DNA of 64,000 bases, from the NCBI RefSeq assembly GCF_000720455.1, contig NZ_JOAK01000022.1:1-64000 (forward strand), in the 5' to 3' direction. The notes under the pieces were generated by a model, which was not told the DNA's origin, did no database searches, and saw nothing but the letters and a program-made list of their open reading frames with translations. Position 1 is the stretch's first letter, and the number at the start of each line of letters is the position of its first letter. Below are positions 18,733 through 26,524 of the stretch, in pieces. The stretch is from Streptomyces virginiae. Its GTDB lineage: Bacteria > Actinomycetota > Actinomycetes > Streptomycetales > Streptomycetaceae. A program made the position numbers and the translations under genes.

Positions 18733-19680
18733 TCAGGCCGGGCGGGAGGCTTCGGCACCGGCGACGGCCGCCGGAGGCGCGACCGGAAGGACGGGGTGGA
18801 CACCGACCAGAGGGTCCGCCGAAGCGTGGGCGTCCGCCAGGGCGGCGGCCACCGCGTCCACGAGCGGGTCGGGGGCGTCCGCGCGACGGGCCAGCACCAG
18901 GCGGCTCGGCGGATGGCCGTCTACCGGGACGAACGCGATGCCAGGGCGCGCGTGTCGGCGCGCGGCGCCGGCCGGAAGTATCCCGGTTACCCCGTCCCAC
19001 ACCACCGCGTGCAGGCATTCCTCGACGGACGCCACCACCGGGCCGGGAGTGTCCTCGTCAGCGGCGAGCCAGTACGCGCGCCACCGTGCGTCCGTCCCGG
19101 CCGGCAGCCGGAAGCGCGGCCTCCCCGCGAGTTCCCGTACGTGCAGCCGTGACCTCGCGGCGAGTACGTCGTCCGCGGGCAGCGCCGCCACCAGGGGCTC
19201 GACGCCGAGCTGACGTACAGTCAGTCCCGAGGTGTCGAAGGGGAGACGGGTCAGTGCCAGGTCGACCCGACGCTCGCGCAGCCCGCCCGTCGGATCGGTC
19301 ACGGGCGCCTCGTGCAGCCTCAGACGCAGTCCGGGGCGAGTGTCGCGCAGTACCGCGAGCGCCGCGGGGCAGGAGTCCAGGCCGGCGCCGGCGACGGCGC
19401 CCAGGACGACCTCGCGTACGGACTCCGCGGCCCGCACCCGCTCGCGGGCGCGCTCGGCCCGGGCCAGCAGGTCGCGGGCCTCCGGGAGCAGGACCTTTCC
19501 TGCCGCCGTCAGGCGCGCACCGGTCGGGATCCGGTCGAACAGACGGCACCCCAGGTCCGCCTCCAGATCGCGGATCCGGCGGCTGAGGGGCGGCTGGGCG
19601 AGGTGGAGCCGCACGGCGGCGCGGCCGAAGTGGCCCTCCTCCGCGACCGCGACGAAACAGCGCAACGCCCTCAAGTCCAT
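18733..19680 (-). CDS. LysR-family transcriptional regulator
   Basis: A 315-residue LysR regulator. The winged HTH occupies residues 1-60 (DLRALRCFVAVAEEGHFGRA, then LHLAQPPLSRRIRDLE). The effector domain follows with normal length. ATG 19680 starts exactly at the conserved N-terminus; the much longer open frame upstream is a shadow. It is divergent from the carboxymuconolactone decarboxylase-like gene with 114 bp between start codons, the classic layout for a LysR regulator and its target. Confidence 0.92.
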   Translation of the reverse strand: MDLRALRCFVAVAEEGHFGRAAVRLHLAQPPLSRRIRDLEADLGCRLFDRIPTGARLTAAGKVLLPEARDLLARAERARERVRAAESVREVVLGAVAGAGLDSCPAALAVLRDTRPGLRLRLHEAPVTDPTGGLRERRVDLALTRLPFDTSGLTVRQLGVEPLVAALPADDVLAARSRLHVRELAGRPRFRLPAGTDARWRAYWLAADEDTPGPVVASVEECLHAVVWDGVTGILPAGAARRHARPGIAFVPVDGHPPSRLVLARRADAPDPLVDAVAAALADAHASADPLVGVHPVLPVAPPAAVAGAEASRPA

Positions 19681-19794
19681 GACCGGCCACGATACCGACA
19701 ACGGCACCGCCCCCACGGAACCGGTCTTGGACGCGGGGGCGGGGTCCGGGATGAGGTGGAGACGTTCCACCCCATCGACTCCCCGAGGAGTACC

Positions 19795-20169
19795 ATGTAC
19801 GCGCACCCCGACGACCTCCACCGCGCCCGCTCCGTGGGCGCCGCCGCAGCGCCCGAGTTCGCGGCCTGGCTCGCCTTCCAGAACGCGGTCGACCGCGAGG
19901 ACGGCGCCGTCCCCCGCCGTTACCGCGAGCTGATCTCCGTGGCCGTGGCCCTCGTCACTCAGTGCGCGTACTGCCTCGACGTCCACACCGCGGCCGCCCG
20001 CAGGCACGGCGTCACCGCCGAGGAACTCGCCGAGACCGCGTTCGTCACCGCCTCGGTCCGGGCCGGCGGAACCCTCGCCCATGCCCTCCTCGCCGACCGC
20101 CTCTACGAACAGCACGGCCACCACGCCCCGTCCGCCACCTCCGCGAGCGCGACCACCCCCTCCGGCTGA
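19795..20169 (+). CDS. Carboxymuconolactone decarboxylase/AhpD-family protein
   Basis: A 124-residue protein with the family core RRYRELISVAVALVTQCAYC-LDVHTAAARRHG. The two cysteines of CAYC plus the following His are the redox/proton-relay residues of AhpD-like members. ATG 19795 is preceded by GAGGA at 19786-19790. The activity could be peroxidase-type or a small decarboxylase; the sequence favours the AhpD-like CxxC branch. It is likely controlled by the divergent LysR gene. Confidence 0.88.
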   Translation: MYAHPDDLHRARSVGAAAAPEFAAWLAFQNAVDREDGAVPRRYRELISVAVALVTQCAYCLDVHTAAARRHGVTAEELAETAFVTASVRAGGTLAHALLADRLYEQHGHHAPSATSASATTPSG

Positions 20170-21010
20170 CGGCCCACCGGTCCGGCCCTCCGGCAACGGG
20201 ACCAGCATTCCGGCGAGGCAGCCGTGGCCGGTGCCGGGAGGCAAGGGTCAGAGGTCTTCCGCGTCGGAGCCGCCGGGGTGTTCCGCCTGCCGGGGGAAGC
20301 GGGCGTTCTCAAAGGCATCCAGCCCGAAGAGGGCGTGCTCGGCGGTGTGCCGACCCCGGCGCCCAGGCACGGACGGACCCCCTCGCCCGGCTGGCCCTGT
20401 CGACCGCGCCGACCGACAGCGACCGCAAGGTGGAGGTCGGCGGCGCGAGCACAGAGTGACACTGCTGTCCACGGCCTCCGACGTCCGCCCGGGCGGACGG
20501 CCTTGCCCATCCGGGCCGGAGGCGCTCCGGCCGGGCGGCATCGGTCACGGCCACCCCGGTCTTCCCGGCGAGGGCCCGGCTGACCGATGACGGGTGACCG
20601 ATGACCGGTCACGCCTCGGCCGGGAGTTGCATGGCCCGGTCACGGCGCTGACGTGCCGGTTGACCGATCGCGGGAGACGGATCGGCCACAGTCGGCCTGC
20701 CGACCGGTCACGGCTTCTGCTGGGCAAGCCCTCGACTCGGAGGGCTTGCCCAGCGTCCGGATCACCCGGCGGGACGGCTCCCGAAGTCGAGGCGTCAGCG
20801 TCCGGGCTGCGGAGGATCCCGTCGCCCACCTCGTACCCCTCGACCGCCCCGACGCCTTCCTCTCTCTCGCCCGGTCCGGTGACATCGGCTTCACCGCGAG
20901 TGGAGCTGGCCGGCGGGGAGACGATTGACCACCTCCACAAACTGATCACCACACCCGCGGCATCACCTGCGAACTTCCCGGAGTCCGGGCGTGCGGGCCG
21001 GACCGCCTGG
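20170..21010. other. 840 bp without a supported gene
   Basis: Overlapping ORFs on both strands show no conserved motif. Between 20580 and 20720 the motif TGACCGATGAC and its near palindromes (GTGACCG / CGGTCAC) recur, giving small dyads. A strong hairpin lies at 20720-20753 (separate entry). Confidence 0.5.
20720..20753. terminator. Perfect 14-bp inverted repeat
   Basis: CTGGGCAAGCCCTC and GAGGGCTTGCCCAG flank a 6-nt loop. The stem is perfect. No adjacent gene end explains it directly: the nearest upstream plus-strand stop is 550 bp away. It may be a terminator left by a lost gene or a repeat-type hairpin. Confidence 0.6.
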
Positions 21011-21027
21011 CGTTTCCACTGGAAACG
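21011..21027. promoter_or_regulatory. Candidate operator: 17-bp perfect dyad
   Basis: CGTTTCC and GGAAACG flank a 3-nt spacer with no mismatch. It lies about 100 bp upstream of the broken reading frame at 21111 and 50 bp before a TAGCCT -10-like hexamer near 21079. No regulator can be assigned. Confidence 0.4.
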
Positions 21028-21110
21028 GCTCGTCGTTCGCTGTCGATGGCGGGCAGCTATCGGGGCTCCCGGCGCCCTAGCCTGGGGTCGTGATCAACAG
21101 CCGAAGGAGC

Positions 21111-21360
21111 ATGCGGAAGCGGCGGGACATGGCGCGTTCTGCGGTGGGCGGTTCCCGCACGAGGCGGTGTATCACCGGCGGGCTTCGTTGCACCTCCACG
21201 GGAGCGGGCAGATCGAGCGGTCGCCCTTGAACCTGTCGGTGTGCGTTCTGGCGTCGATACCACTGCCAAGATGGCGATGGCCGCAATGGGACTCGCCGGC
21301 GTCGATCTCCGGGACTTCCTCGCCGATCTCCAGAAACATGGCAGCCCGGCGTCGGCATGA
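21111..21360 (+). pseudogene. Unrecognised small gene, apparently frameshifted
   Basis: An ATG at 21111 follows AAGGAG (very close spacing) and reads MRKRRDMARSAVGGS before stopping after about 40 codons. A second plus frame carries a clearly protein-like C-terminus (DTTAKMAMAAMGLAGV, then DLRDFLADLQKHGSPASA) ending at the TGA at 21358. The two halves would join after a frameshift. I recognise no family. Confidence 0.3.
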
Positions 21361-21415
21361 ACGTCGCCCCCCGACATGGACGCCTCCGCGGTCGAGGAAC
21401 ACCGCCGACAGCCGA

Positions 21416-21940
21416 TCACGCCGGTGGGCGGTCGACCTGGACTGGTCGACGTGACCGATCAGGACTGGCCATGGGCATGAAGACTCGATCTCCGCCGGCC
21501 ACGACCGAGTCGAGCCATGCGCCCGCCACGATGAGCACTACCGCCGTGCCCGGCCGTCCCTGCCGGCTCGCAACCCGAGGCCCAAGCACGCGCAGGAAAC
21601 GGGTGGCGGCTGTGAGCGGGCGCATCATGAGGGTGAGGCGTCGGATACGGCCCTCATCGTCGAGATCGAGATACTGGGTCTCCTCCAACCGCAGGCGACC
21701 GACATGACCCGCGGCGCGCAGAACCGCGTGCTGTCCGTCCTGGAACTGTGCCTCGTAGTGGATGCCGGTGAACACTTCGAACACGCTCGTCAGGAGTTCC
21801 TCGAGTTCACCGTGCCCCCGAAACGTGAACCGGTCGGTCAGTGGCGAAACGAGCTCGACGTCCTCGGACAGAGCGGCTACTGCCGCTCTCGCATCCCCCG
21901 CCTCGCCGGCCATTCGCCAAGCTGCGACGTGATCAGTCAT
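21416..21940 (-). CDS. SnoaL/NTF2-like domain protein
   Basis: A 174-residue protein whose first ~110 residues fit the SnoaL-like (nuclear transport factor 2) cone fold: AWRMAGEAGDARAAVAALSEDVEL, PLTDRFTFRGHGELEELL and EETQYLDLDDEGRIRRLTLMMRP. The remaining ~55 residues include a hydrophobic stretch (GTAVVLIVAGAWLDSVV) and a basic tail, longer than usual. Its ATG overlaps the HxlR stop by 4 bp (ATGA), so it is translationally coupled to that regulator. A small-molecule isomerase or binding role is typical; the substrate is unknown. Confidence 0.8.
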   Translation of the reverse strand: MTDHVAAWRMAGEAGDARAAVAALSEDVELVSPLTDRFTFRGHGELEELLTSVFEVFTGIHYEAQFQDGQHAVLRAAGHVGRLRLEETQYLDLDDEGRIRRLTLMMRPLTAATRFLRVLGPRVASRQGRPGTAVVLIVAGAWLDSVVAGGDRVFMPMASPDRSRRPVQVDRPPA

Positions 21941-22437
21941 GCCATCCCCGCAAGGCGCTCGGCAATGACGAGAGTGCCGGGCGCTGCGCGCCCGCCCGGG
22001 CCCGGCTGGACCGAGACGCCCTCCGGATGAACCGCTCCACTGCAGCTACGACACGTGACGGACACCTCTAGGACCTCTCCGCAGTGGTGCCGAAACACGA
22101 TCGGCGGACCATCCGGCGCGTGCCAGCGGTCGCCCCACTGGGTGAGTGCCAAAAGCACCGTCACGAGCTCCCGTCCCGATGTGGTGAGCACGTAACGGAA
22201 CCGCTGAGGACGCGCGGAGTACTCGACCCGTTCCAGCACATCGCCGTCCACGAGTCCGTCGAGCCGATTCTTCAGCAGTGCGCGGGACACGCCAAGATCG
22301 CGGACCAGCTCCTCAAAAGTGTCAATGCCGAGAGAGATGTCGCGCAAGACCAGCGGTGACCACCAGTCACCCATGACATCCAGGGAGCGCGACAGCGAAC
22401 AGTGGAAAGCTGCGAATGAGGCACGAGGCATGGCCAC
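21937..22437 (-). CDS. HxlR-family transcriptional regulator
   Basis: A 166-residue protein. The winged HTH shows the HxlR pattern: CSLSRSLDVMGDWWSPLVLRD, then FEELVRDLGVSRALLKNRL and VEYSARPQRFRYVLT. A C-terminal extension holds four Cys/His (HHCGEVL, CRSCSG), probably a small metal or redox site. The frame starts at GTG 22437; ATG 22431 two codons later is equally possible. It is the first gene of a two-gene unit with the SnoaL-like protein, which it presumably controls. Confidence 0.88.
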   Translation of the reverse strand: MAMPRASFAAFHCSLSRSLDVMGDWWSPLVLRDISLGIDTFEELVRDLGVSRALLKNRLDGLVDGDVLERVEYSARPQRFRYVLTTSGRELVTVLLALTQWGDRWHAPDGPPIVFRHHCGEVLEVSVTCRSCSGAVHPEGVSVQPGPGGRAAPGTLVIAERLAGMA

Positions 22438-22935
22438 AACCTAGTGCATTCATATTCTGAACGCACTCACGAACTAGTTCGGCGGCTGTGCTGGGGCAGC
22501 TCCGGGAATTGCCATCACCCTCACGGGCGCGAGATCCCGCACTTCGCGTGCGACCGATGGTTTGCCCTGAGCTGCATCGGGCGGCGGCTGGCGCATGGCG
22601 TGATAGCGCTTTCGGCGAGGCGATTCCGGCACGCCGATGGCGGGATGCCGTCCTGCCCGCGCCCACGATCAGTCCGCGAATACTGTGCCGCCCGACTCGT
22701 GTGGTGATCAAGTGGGAGTTTCCGAGCAATACCGTTGGAAAAAAATGACTGTTTATGGCCGTGTTATGTTTGCCGGGCTTTAGCGGCTGTGGGCCGCGGG
22801 TCGGCACCAGGGGCTCGCCCTCGACGGAGCTGCAGCGGGTGGGTGGGACCGTGCGCGCCTCACTCCACCGCGCTGCTGCGGACCGGGCCGAAGCAGGCTC
22901 CGCGGCGCTTTGTCCGTCAGGGGAACCCGTAAGCG
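22438..22935. other. 500 bp without a supported gene
   Basis: The first 50 bp hold an AT-rich divergent promoter region for the HxlR gene (CTAGTGCATTCATATTC). The rest has short ORFs on both strands with no recognisable motif, and one AT-rich patch near 22735-22770. Confidence 0.5.
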
Positions 22936-23038
22936 GGACGATCGCCGACCATGCCCGAGTGCACCGCTGAAGAAATGCCCATCGCCCTGCCCCGATTCCG
23001 GGCGGGTAATAATGACGAAATGAAATGACTGGAATGAC
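22936..23038 (+). repeat. Upstream copy of a ~103-bp duplicated 5' region
   Basis: Hand alignment with 23482-23585 shows about 80% identity over the full length with one short gap. The segment covers the promoter-like TAATAAT (23006-23012) and the first codons of the thioesterase gene, including the ATGACTGGAATGAC start region. Confidence 0.75.
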
Positions 23039-23444
23039 TCGCCATCAATACCGCTGCTCAGTCCGTTGGTCGGACATGGACGTCTACGGGCACGTCAACA
23101 ACGCCGTCTTCCTCACCTATCTCGAGGAAGCGCGCAGCGACATACTGGGTGGCCAGGCCGCAATAGCCGGTGTGGACACCTTCACGGCGGGCTGCGTGAG
23201 CGCGAAGCACGAGATCGAGTACAAGGCGCCCTTGGAGTGGCGCGAAACTCCGGTCACCGTCGAGGTCTGGGTTACCGGCCTCAGGGCGGTGTCCTTCAGC
23301 CTCGCCTACGAGGTGAAGGACGAAGGGACTCTGTACGCGAGGGCAGCCTCCACGATGGTTCCCTACGACCTGGAGGGCAAGCGCCCGCGGCGCCTCACCG
23401 AGGCTGAACGCGCCTACCTCACAGGTTTTCTGCCGCAGCAATGA
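23025..23444 (+). CDS. Acyl-CoA thioesterase, 4HBT hot-dog family (YbgC/FadM-like)
   Basis: A 139-residue single hot-dog protein. The family signature VRWSDMDVYGHVNNAVFL contains the catalytic Asp and the HVNN helix start, followed by YLEEARSDIL. There is no Shine-Dalgarno before ATG 23025 or the alternative ATG 23034. Instead a TAATAAT -10-like box ends 12 bp upstream, which would fit a leaderless transcript. Members hydrolyse acyl- or hydroxybenzoyl-CoA esters. It lies 2 kb before the phenylacetyl-CoA cluster, but a PaaI-like role is only speculative. It is flanked on both sides by copies of its own 5' region. Confidence 0.88.
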   Translation: MTGMTRHQYRCSVRWSDMDVYGHVNNAVFLTYLEEARSDILGGQAAIAGVDTFTAGCVSAKHEIEYKAPLEWRETPVTVEVWVTGLRAVSFSLAYEVKDEGTLYARAASTMVPYDLEGKRPRRLTEAERAYLTGFLPQQ

Positions 23445-23481
23445 CCGCTTGACCGAGCCGGCCGGCGTCACACCCACATGG

Positions 23482-23585
23482 GCGACGACCGCCGACCACG
23501 CCCGAATGGCCCCGCTGAACAACCGCCATCGTCATCCCGTGATGCCGGGCAGGGAATAACGACGGAATAAAATGACTCGAATGAC
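23482..23585 (+). repeat. Downstream copy of the ~103-bp duplicated 5' region
   Basis: This copy retains the start-like ATGACTCGAATGAC but is followed by a non-homologous sequence that stops after about 33 codons. The -10-like TAATAAT of the first copy has become GAATAAC, so promoter activity is probably lost. Confidence 0.75.
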
Positions 23586-23733
23586 ACCCTGCTGCTCGGC
23601 TTGGGGGCGCGACCTCGCCGTTCTCAATCCGTCTCCGCCCCGAGGCTCATCGATCGTGCCGCGGGACGAGTAGGTCACAACCTCCGATGAGGCGGGAAGT
23701 CTGACCCGCCTCACTCGCACAAGAAAGAAACTA

Positions 23734-24288
23734 GTGAAGAATCGCTTTGTCCCATTCTCTATTGTGTGTCTGTTGAGTCTGAGTGCGTGTTCCGCAAATG
23801 GTCAGGGAATGCAACCCGCCGAGATGCCGTCGAGCACAACTCAGGCGGCGCAATACCCGAACACGGATGCAGGCTTCCGGAAGCTGATCATAGCTGCACG
23901 TTTCGACAAGGATGTGGTGGCCTCACTGGAGCCGAACGCCGCTGACTACGCAGCGGTCTTCGAGCCGGAGTTCGCGGCCCAAGCCGAGAAGATGTACGAA
24001 GAGTGGATCTGGTCCAAGCCCCCCACCACGCTTGACGTCGACCCTGAAAAGACCGAAATCAAGGTGGCGAAGGCTACCACGGACGCCATCAGAGATTGGC
24101 CGAATGAGGTTAGCGAAGAATTCCCCGGTGGATACGAGAGGGTGGCCCCTCATTTCAAACCGGGAACGACGATCTACCGGTGGAAGTATCTGGAGCCAGG
24201 CGAAGTACTCGGTAAGGCGTACGACGGAATGGCACACGTCAATGGGCGCTGGGTGTGGTTCCCGAAGCCGTGGCGCGTCCTCGACTAG
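23734..24288 (+). CDS. Putative secreted lipoprotein
   Basis: A 184-residue protein. The N-terminus KNRFVPFSIVCLLSLSACSA is a lipoprotein signal with lipobox LSAC; Cys 19 would be lipidated. The mature part is rich in Trp, Tyr and Glu (EEWIWSKPPTTL, GRWVWFPKPWRVL) without a recognised domain. Codon use is noticeably less GC-biased than in neighbours, which suggests horizontal acquisition. GTG 23734 is preceded only by a weak AAGAAAG. Function unknown. Confidence 0.75.
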   Translation: MKNRFVPFSIVCLLSLSACSANGQGMQPAEMPSSTTQAAQYPNTDAGFRKLIIAARFDKDVVASLEPNAADYAAVFEPEFAAQAEKMYEEWIWSKPPTTLDVDPEKTEIKVAKATTDAIRDWPNEVSEEFPGGYERVAPHFKPGTTIYRWKYLEPGEVLGKAYDGMAHVNGRWVWFPKPWRVLD

Positions 24289-25472
24289 CCTGACCCGAGA
24301 CCGTGTCCACGTGGCGAGGCGTCATTGGCCTCGGTCTGGGGCGGGGATGTCCTACGCGCTGGTCAGTGGTTGCGCCTGGCGGGCGCCCGGTGCTTCGGGC
24401 GTCTGTGATCAGTCCGCCCGGGGCGGCTCAGGGCGCCCGCACCGTCGGCGGCGACGAGGGGATCACGGCAGGCAGCGTCCGGAGGTCACGATGCGGCGGT
24501 GAGGGGGGGGCAGCCCGTGCTGTGCGCTGCGCGTTGATCAGGCACCTCATCGACTCCATGGCCTGGGTGGCCGATCCGCGGGCGGGCCCGGTTGAGGCGG
24601 TCGGCTCACACCCCGCTGGTGCGGGAGGTTGGGGTATGGGCCGCTGCCCGTTGATGTCGCCTGCGGCGGTGCCGAGTTGGTGGAGCCGGCCCCTGTCAGG
24701 CCGGCTCCGCTCTGGTCGTCGACTGCAGTGCGGTTCCGGGCCCGCCGGACAGGCGAGAGACGGGGGTCTACCGCGCGCATAGTAAGCATGGCTTATCCCA
24801 CACAAAGGTGTCTTTACTTGCGCTTACTTCCGTGCGATTGCAGGATTCTGCCGCGGGCAGGGAGCGTGAGTCGCACGTGCCGCACCCTCTTCGTCGGGCA
24901 GCGTGCGTGGTTCCGGTGTGTGATGCCTGTTCCCGAGTCCGGATATGTCACCTCCTCACAGGCCGACATCCCGGGCGGGGGGCTGAGCAGACAGAGAGCG
25001 CCGGCGGGTGCCCTGCGGGCAAGAAGGGGCAACGAGTGCACCCACCACTCGGCCGTTCCCGCACTGTCGGCCGTCAGCCGCGGGAGTCGCCACCGGTGAC
25101 GGCAACTACCTTGGGGGAGTGATGACTTGGGCTTGGTCCTCCTCATCGGAGCGGACGGGTGCAGGCACCTCGTGAGTGCGTGGGGACCAGTTCTGACGGA
25201 CCGTGTCGGCGGCAGGCGTCGGGGCAACCAGTGAGTCCTGCCTGTAGCCGAGAGTAGTCATCGACGCCTGGTGGGCCGCTCCCAGTCTGTCTCGTGACGG
25301 GGGGCCGAACCAGCAGGCGAGGAGACGGCTTGCCGTGCCGGTTGCCGGATGGATGCGATCTGTCGCCGAATTCTTCAAACAGTTGAGCGTTTGACCTCTG
25401 CTGTTCACGCTTTACCTGTCAAGTGCCCGGAGGCACGGCCTCGGGCCCCACCGATTCAGAAGCGAGTCGAGC
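24289..25472. other. 1.18 kb without an intact gene
   Basis: At 24347-24436 the plus strand reads SYALVSGCAWRAPGA, which resembles the short conserved block VLTSGCAWRHLP of IS5-type transposases; this is at most a 90-bp relic. A hairpin lies at 24682-24708 (separate entry). The remainder has no supported gene; the last 100 bp presumably contain the promoter of the aminotransferase gene. Confidence 0.4.
24682..24708. terminator. Terminator-like hairpin
   Basis: GGAGCCGGCC and GGCCGGCTCC form a perfect 10-bp stem with a 7-nt loop. The nearest upstream gene (the lipoprotein) ends 390 bp before it. Confidence 0.55.
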
Positions 25473-26519
25473 ATGGTGCGTGTCCGTACATCCTTGGCAC
25501 AGTTGCCCGCCTATGTCCCGGGCCGCAAATTGCCCGGCGCGGTAGTGCTGGCCAGCAACGAATCCCCGTACGGGCTGTTGCCCGGCGTAGCCGCAACGCT
25601 TACGGAGCTGGCCGGCGGCATGTCGCGCTACCCCGACCTGAGCGCCACCGCACTCGTGCAGGCGATAGCCGGGCACCACGAGGTCGAGCCGGATCGGATC
25701 GCGGTGGGCGCCGGATCCTCGGAGGTCTGCGGACAGCTGCTGCACTCGGTAGTCGGCTTCGGCGACGAGGTCGTCTTCGGATGGCGGTCCTTCGAGGCGT
25801 ACCCGATTCTCACGGCGGTCGCAGGCGGTGTGGCGGTACGGGTCCCACTGCTCGACCATGCGCTGGACCTCGACGCCATGGCCGCGGCGATCACCGACCG
25901 GACCCGGCTGGTCTTCGTCTGTAACCCAAACAACCCCACCTCGACCGCAGTCGGAGAGCGGGCGCTGCTCGACTTCGCGGACCGCGTCCCGGAAGAAGTG
26001 CTGATCGTCGTCGACGAGGCCTATCGGGAGTACGCGGATCCGGCGCTGGTCCCCGATGCCCTGGCCCTGCTCGGCGACCGCCCGAACGTGGTGGTTCTTC
26101 GGACATTCTCCAAGGCCTACGGACTGGCGGGACTGCGCGTCGGCTACTGCGTGGCGCCGCCGTGGATCGCCGCTCATGTGCGCAAGACGCAGGTGCCGTT
26201 CAGCGTCAGCACCCTCGCCCAAGAGGCCGCCGTCGTCGCCCTCGGCGAGCGCGCGGAAGTCGCCCGGCGGGCCGCCCTCACGGTCGTCGAACGGGAGCGC
26301 ATGACCATGATGTTGCACGCGCTGGGCTTCGAAGTCCCCGACTCCCAGGCCAACTTCGTGTGGCTACCGCTCGCGGACGAGAGCGCTGACTTCGCCGTCC
26401 ACTGCCTTGGCGGGCAGGTCGTGGTCCGCCCGTTCCTCGGGGAGGGCGTCCGGGTGACGATCGGACTGCCGCAGGAGAACGAGGCTTTCCTCGATCTCGC
26501 CGCGACCTGGAGAGGCTGA
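25473..26519 (+). CDS. PLP aminotransferase of the HisC/aromatic class (proposed phenylalanine aminotransferase)
   Basis: A 348-residue class I/II aminotransferase. NPNNPT binds the cofactor region, VVDEAYREY is the PLP pyridine contact, and RTFSKAYGLAGLRVGY carries the Schiff-base Lys. The short N-terminus (LPAYVPGRKLPGAVVLASNE) is typical of histidinol-phosphate and related aromatic (Pat-type) aminotransferases. The gene is not near other his genes; it lies 5 bp before a PaaN-like gene and upstream of a 2-oxo acid dehydrogenase and the paa operon. I infer transamination of phenylalanine (or another aromatic) to the 2-oxo acid. Sequence alone cannot separate HisC from Pat. Confidence 0.85.
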   Translation: MVRVRTSLAQLPAYVPGRKLPGAVVLASNESPYGLLPGVAATLTELAGGMSRYPDLSATALVQAIAGHHEVEPDRIAVGAGSSEVCGQLLHSVVGFGDEVVFGWRSFEAYPILTAVAGGVAVRVPLLDHALDLDAMAAAITDRTRLVFVCNPNNPTSTAVGERALLDFADRVPEEVLIVVDEAYREYADPALVPDALALLGDRPNVVVLRTFSKAYGLAGLRVGYCVAPPWIAAHVRKTQVPFSVSTLAQEAAVVALGERAEVARRAALTVVERERMTMMLHALGFEVPDSQANFVWLPLADESADFAVHCLGGQVVVRPFLGEGVRVTIGLPQENEAFLDLAATWRG

Positions 26520-26524
26520 AGGCC

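Noticed and set aside
18733..20244. LysR gene extended to a 503-codon ORF
   Set aside because: The extra N-terminal 188 codons are antisense to the carboxymuconolactone decarboxylase gene; the conserved LysR start is at 19680.
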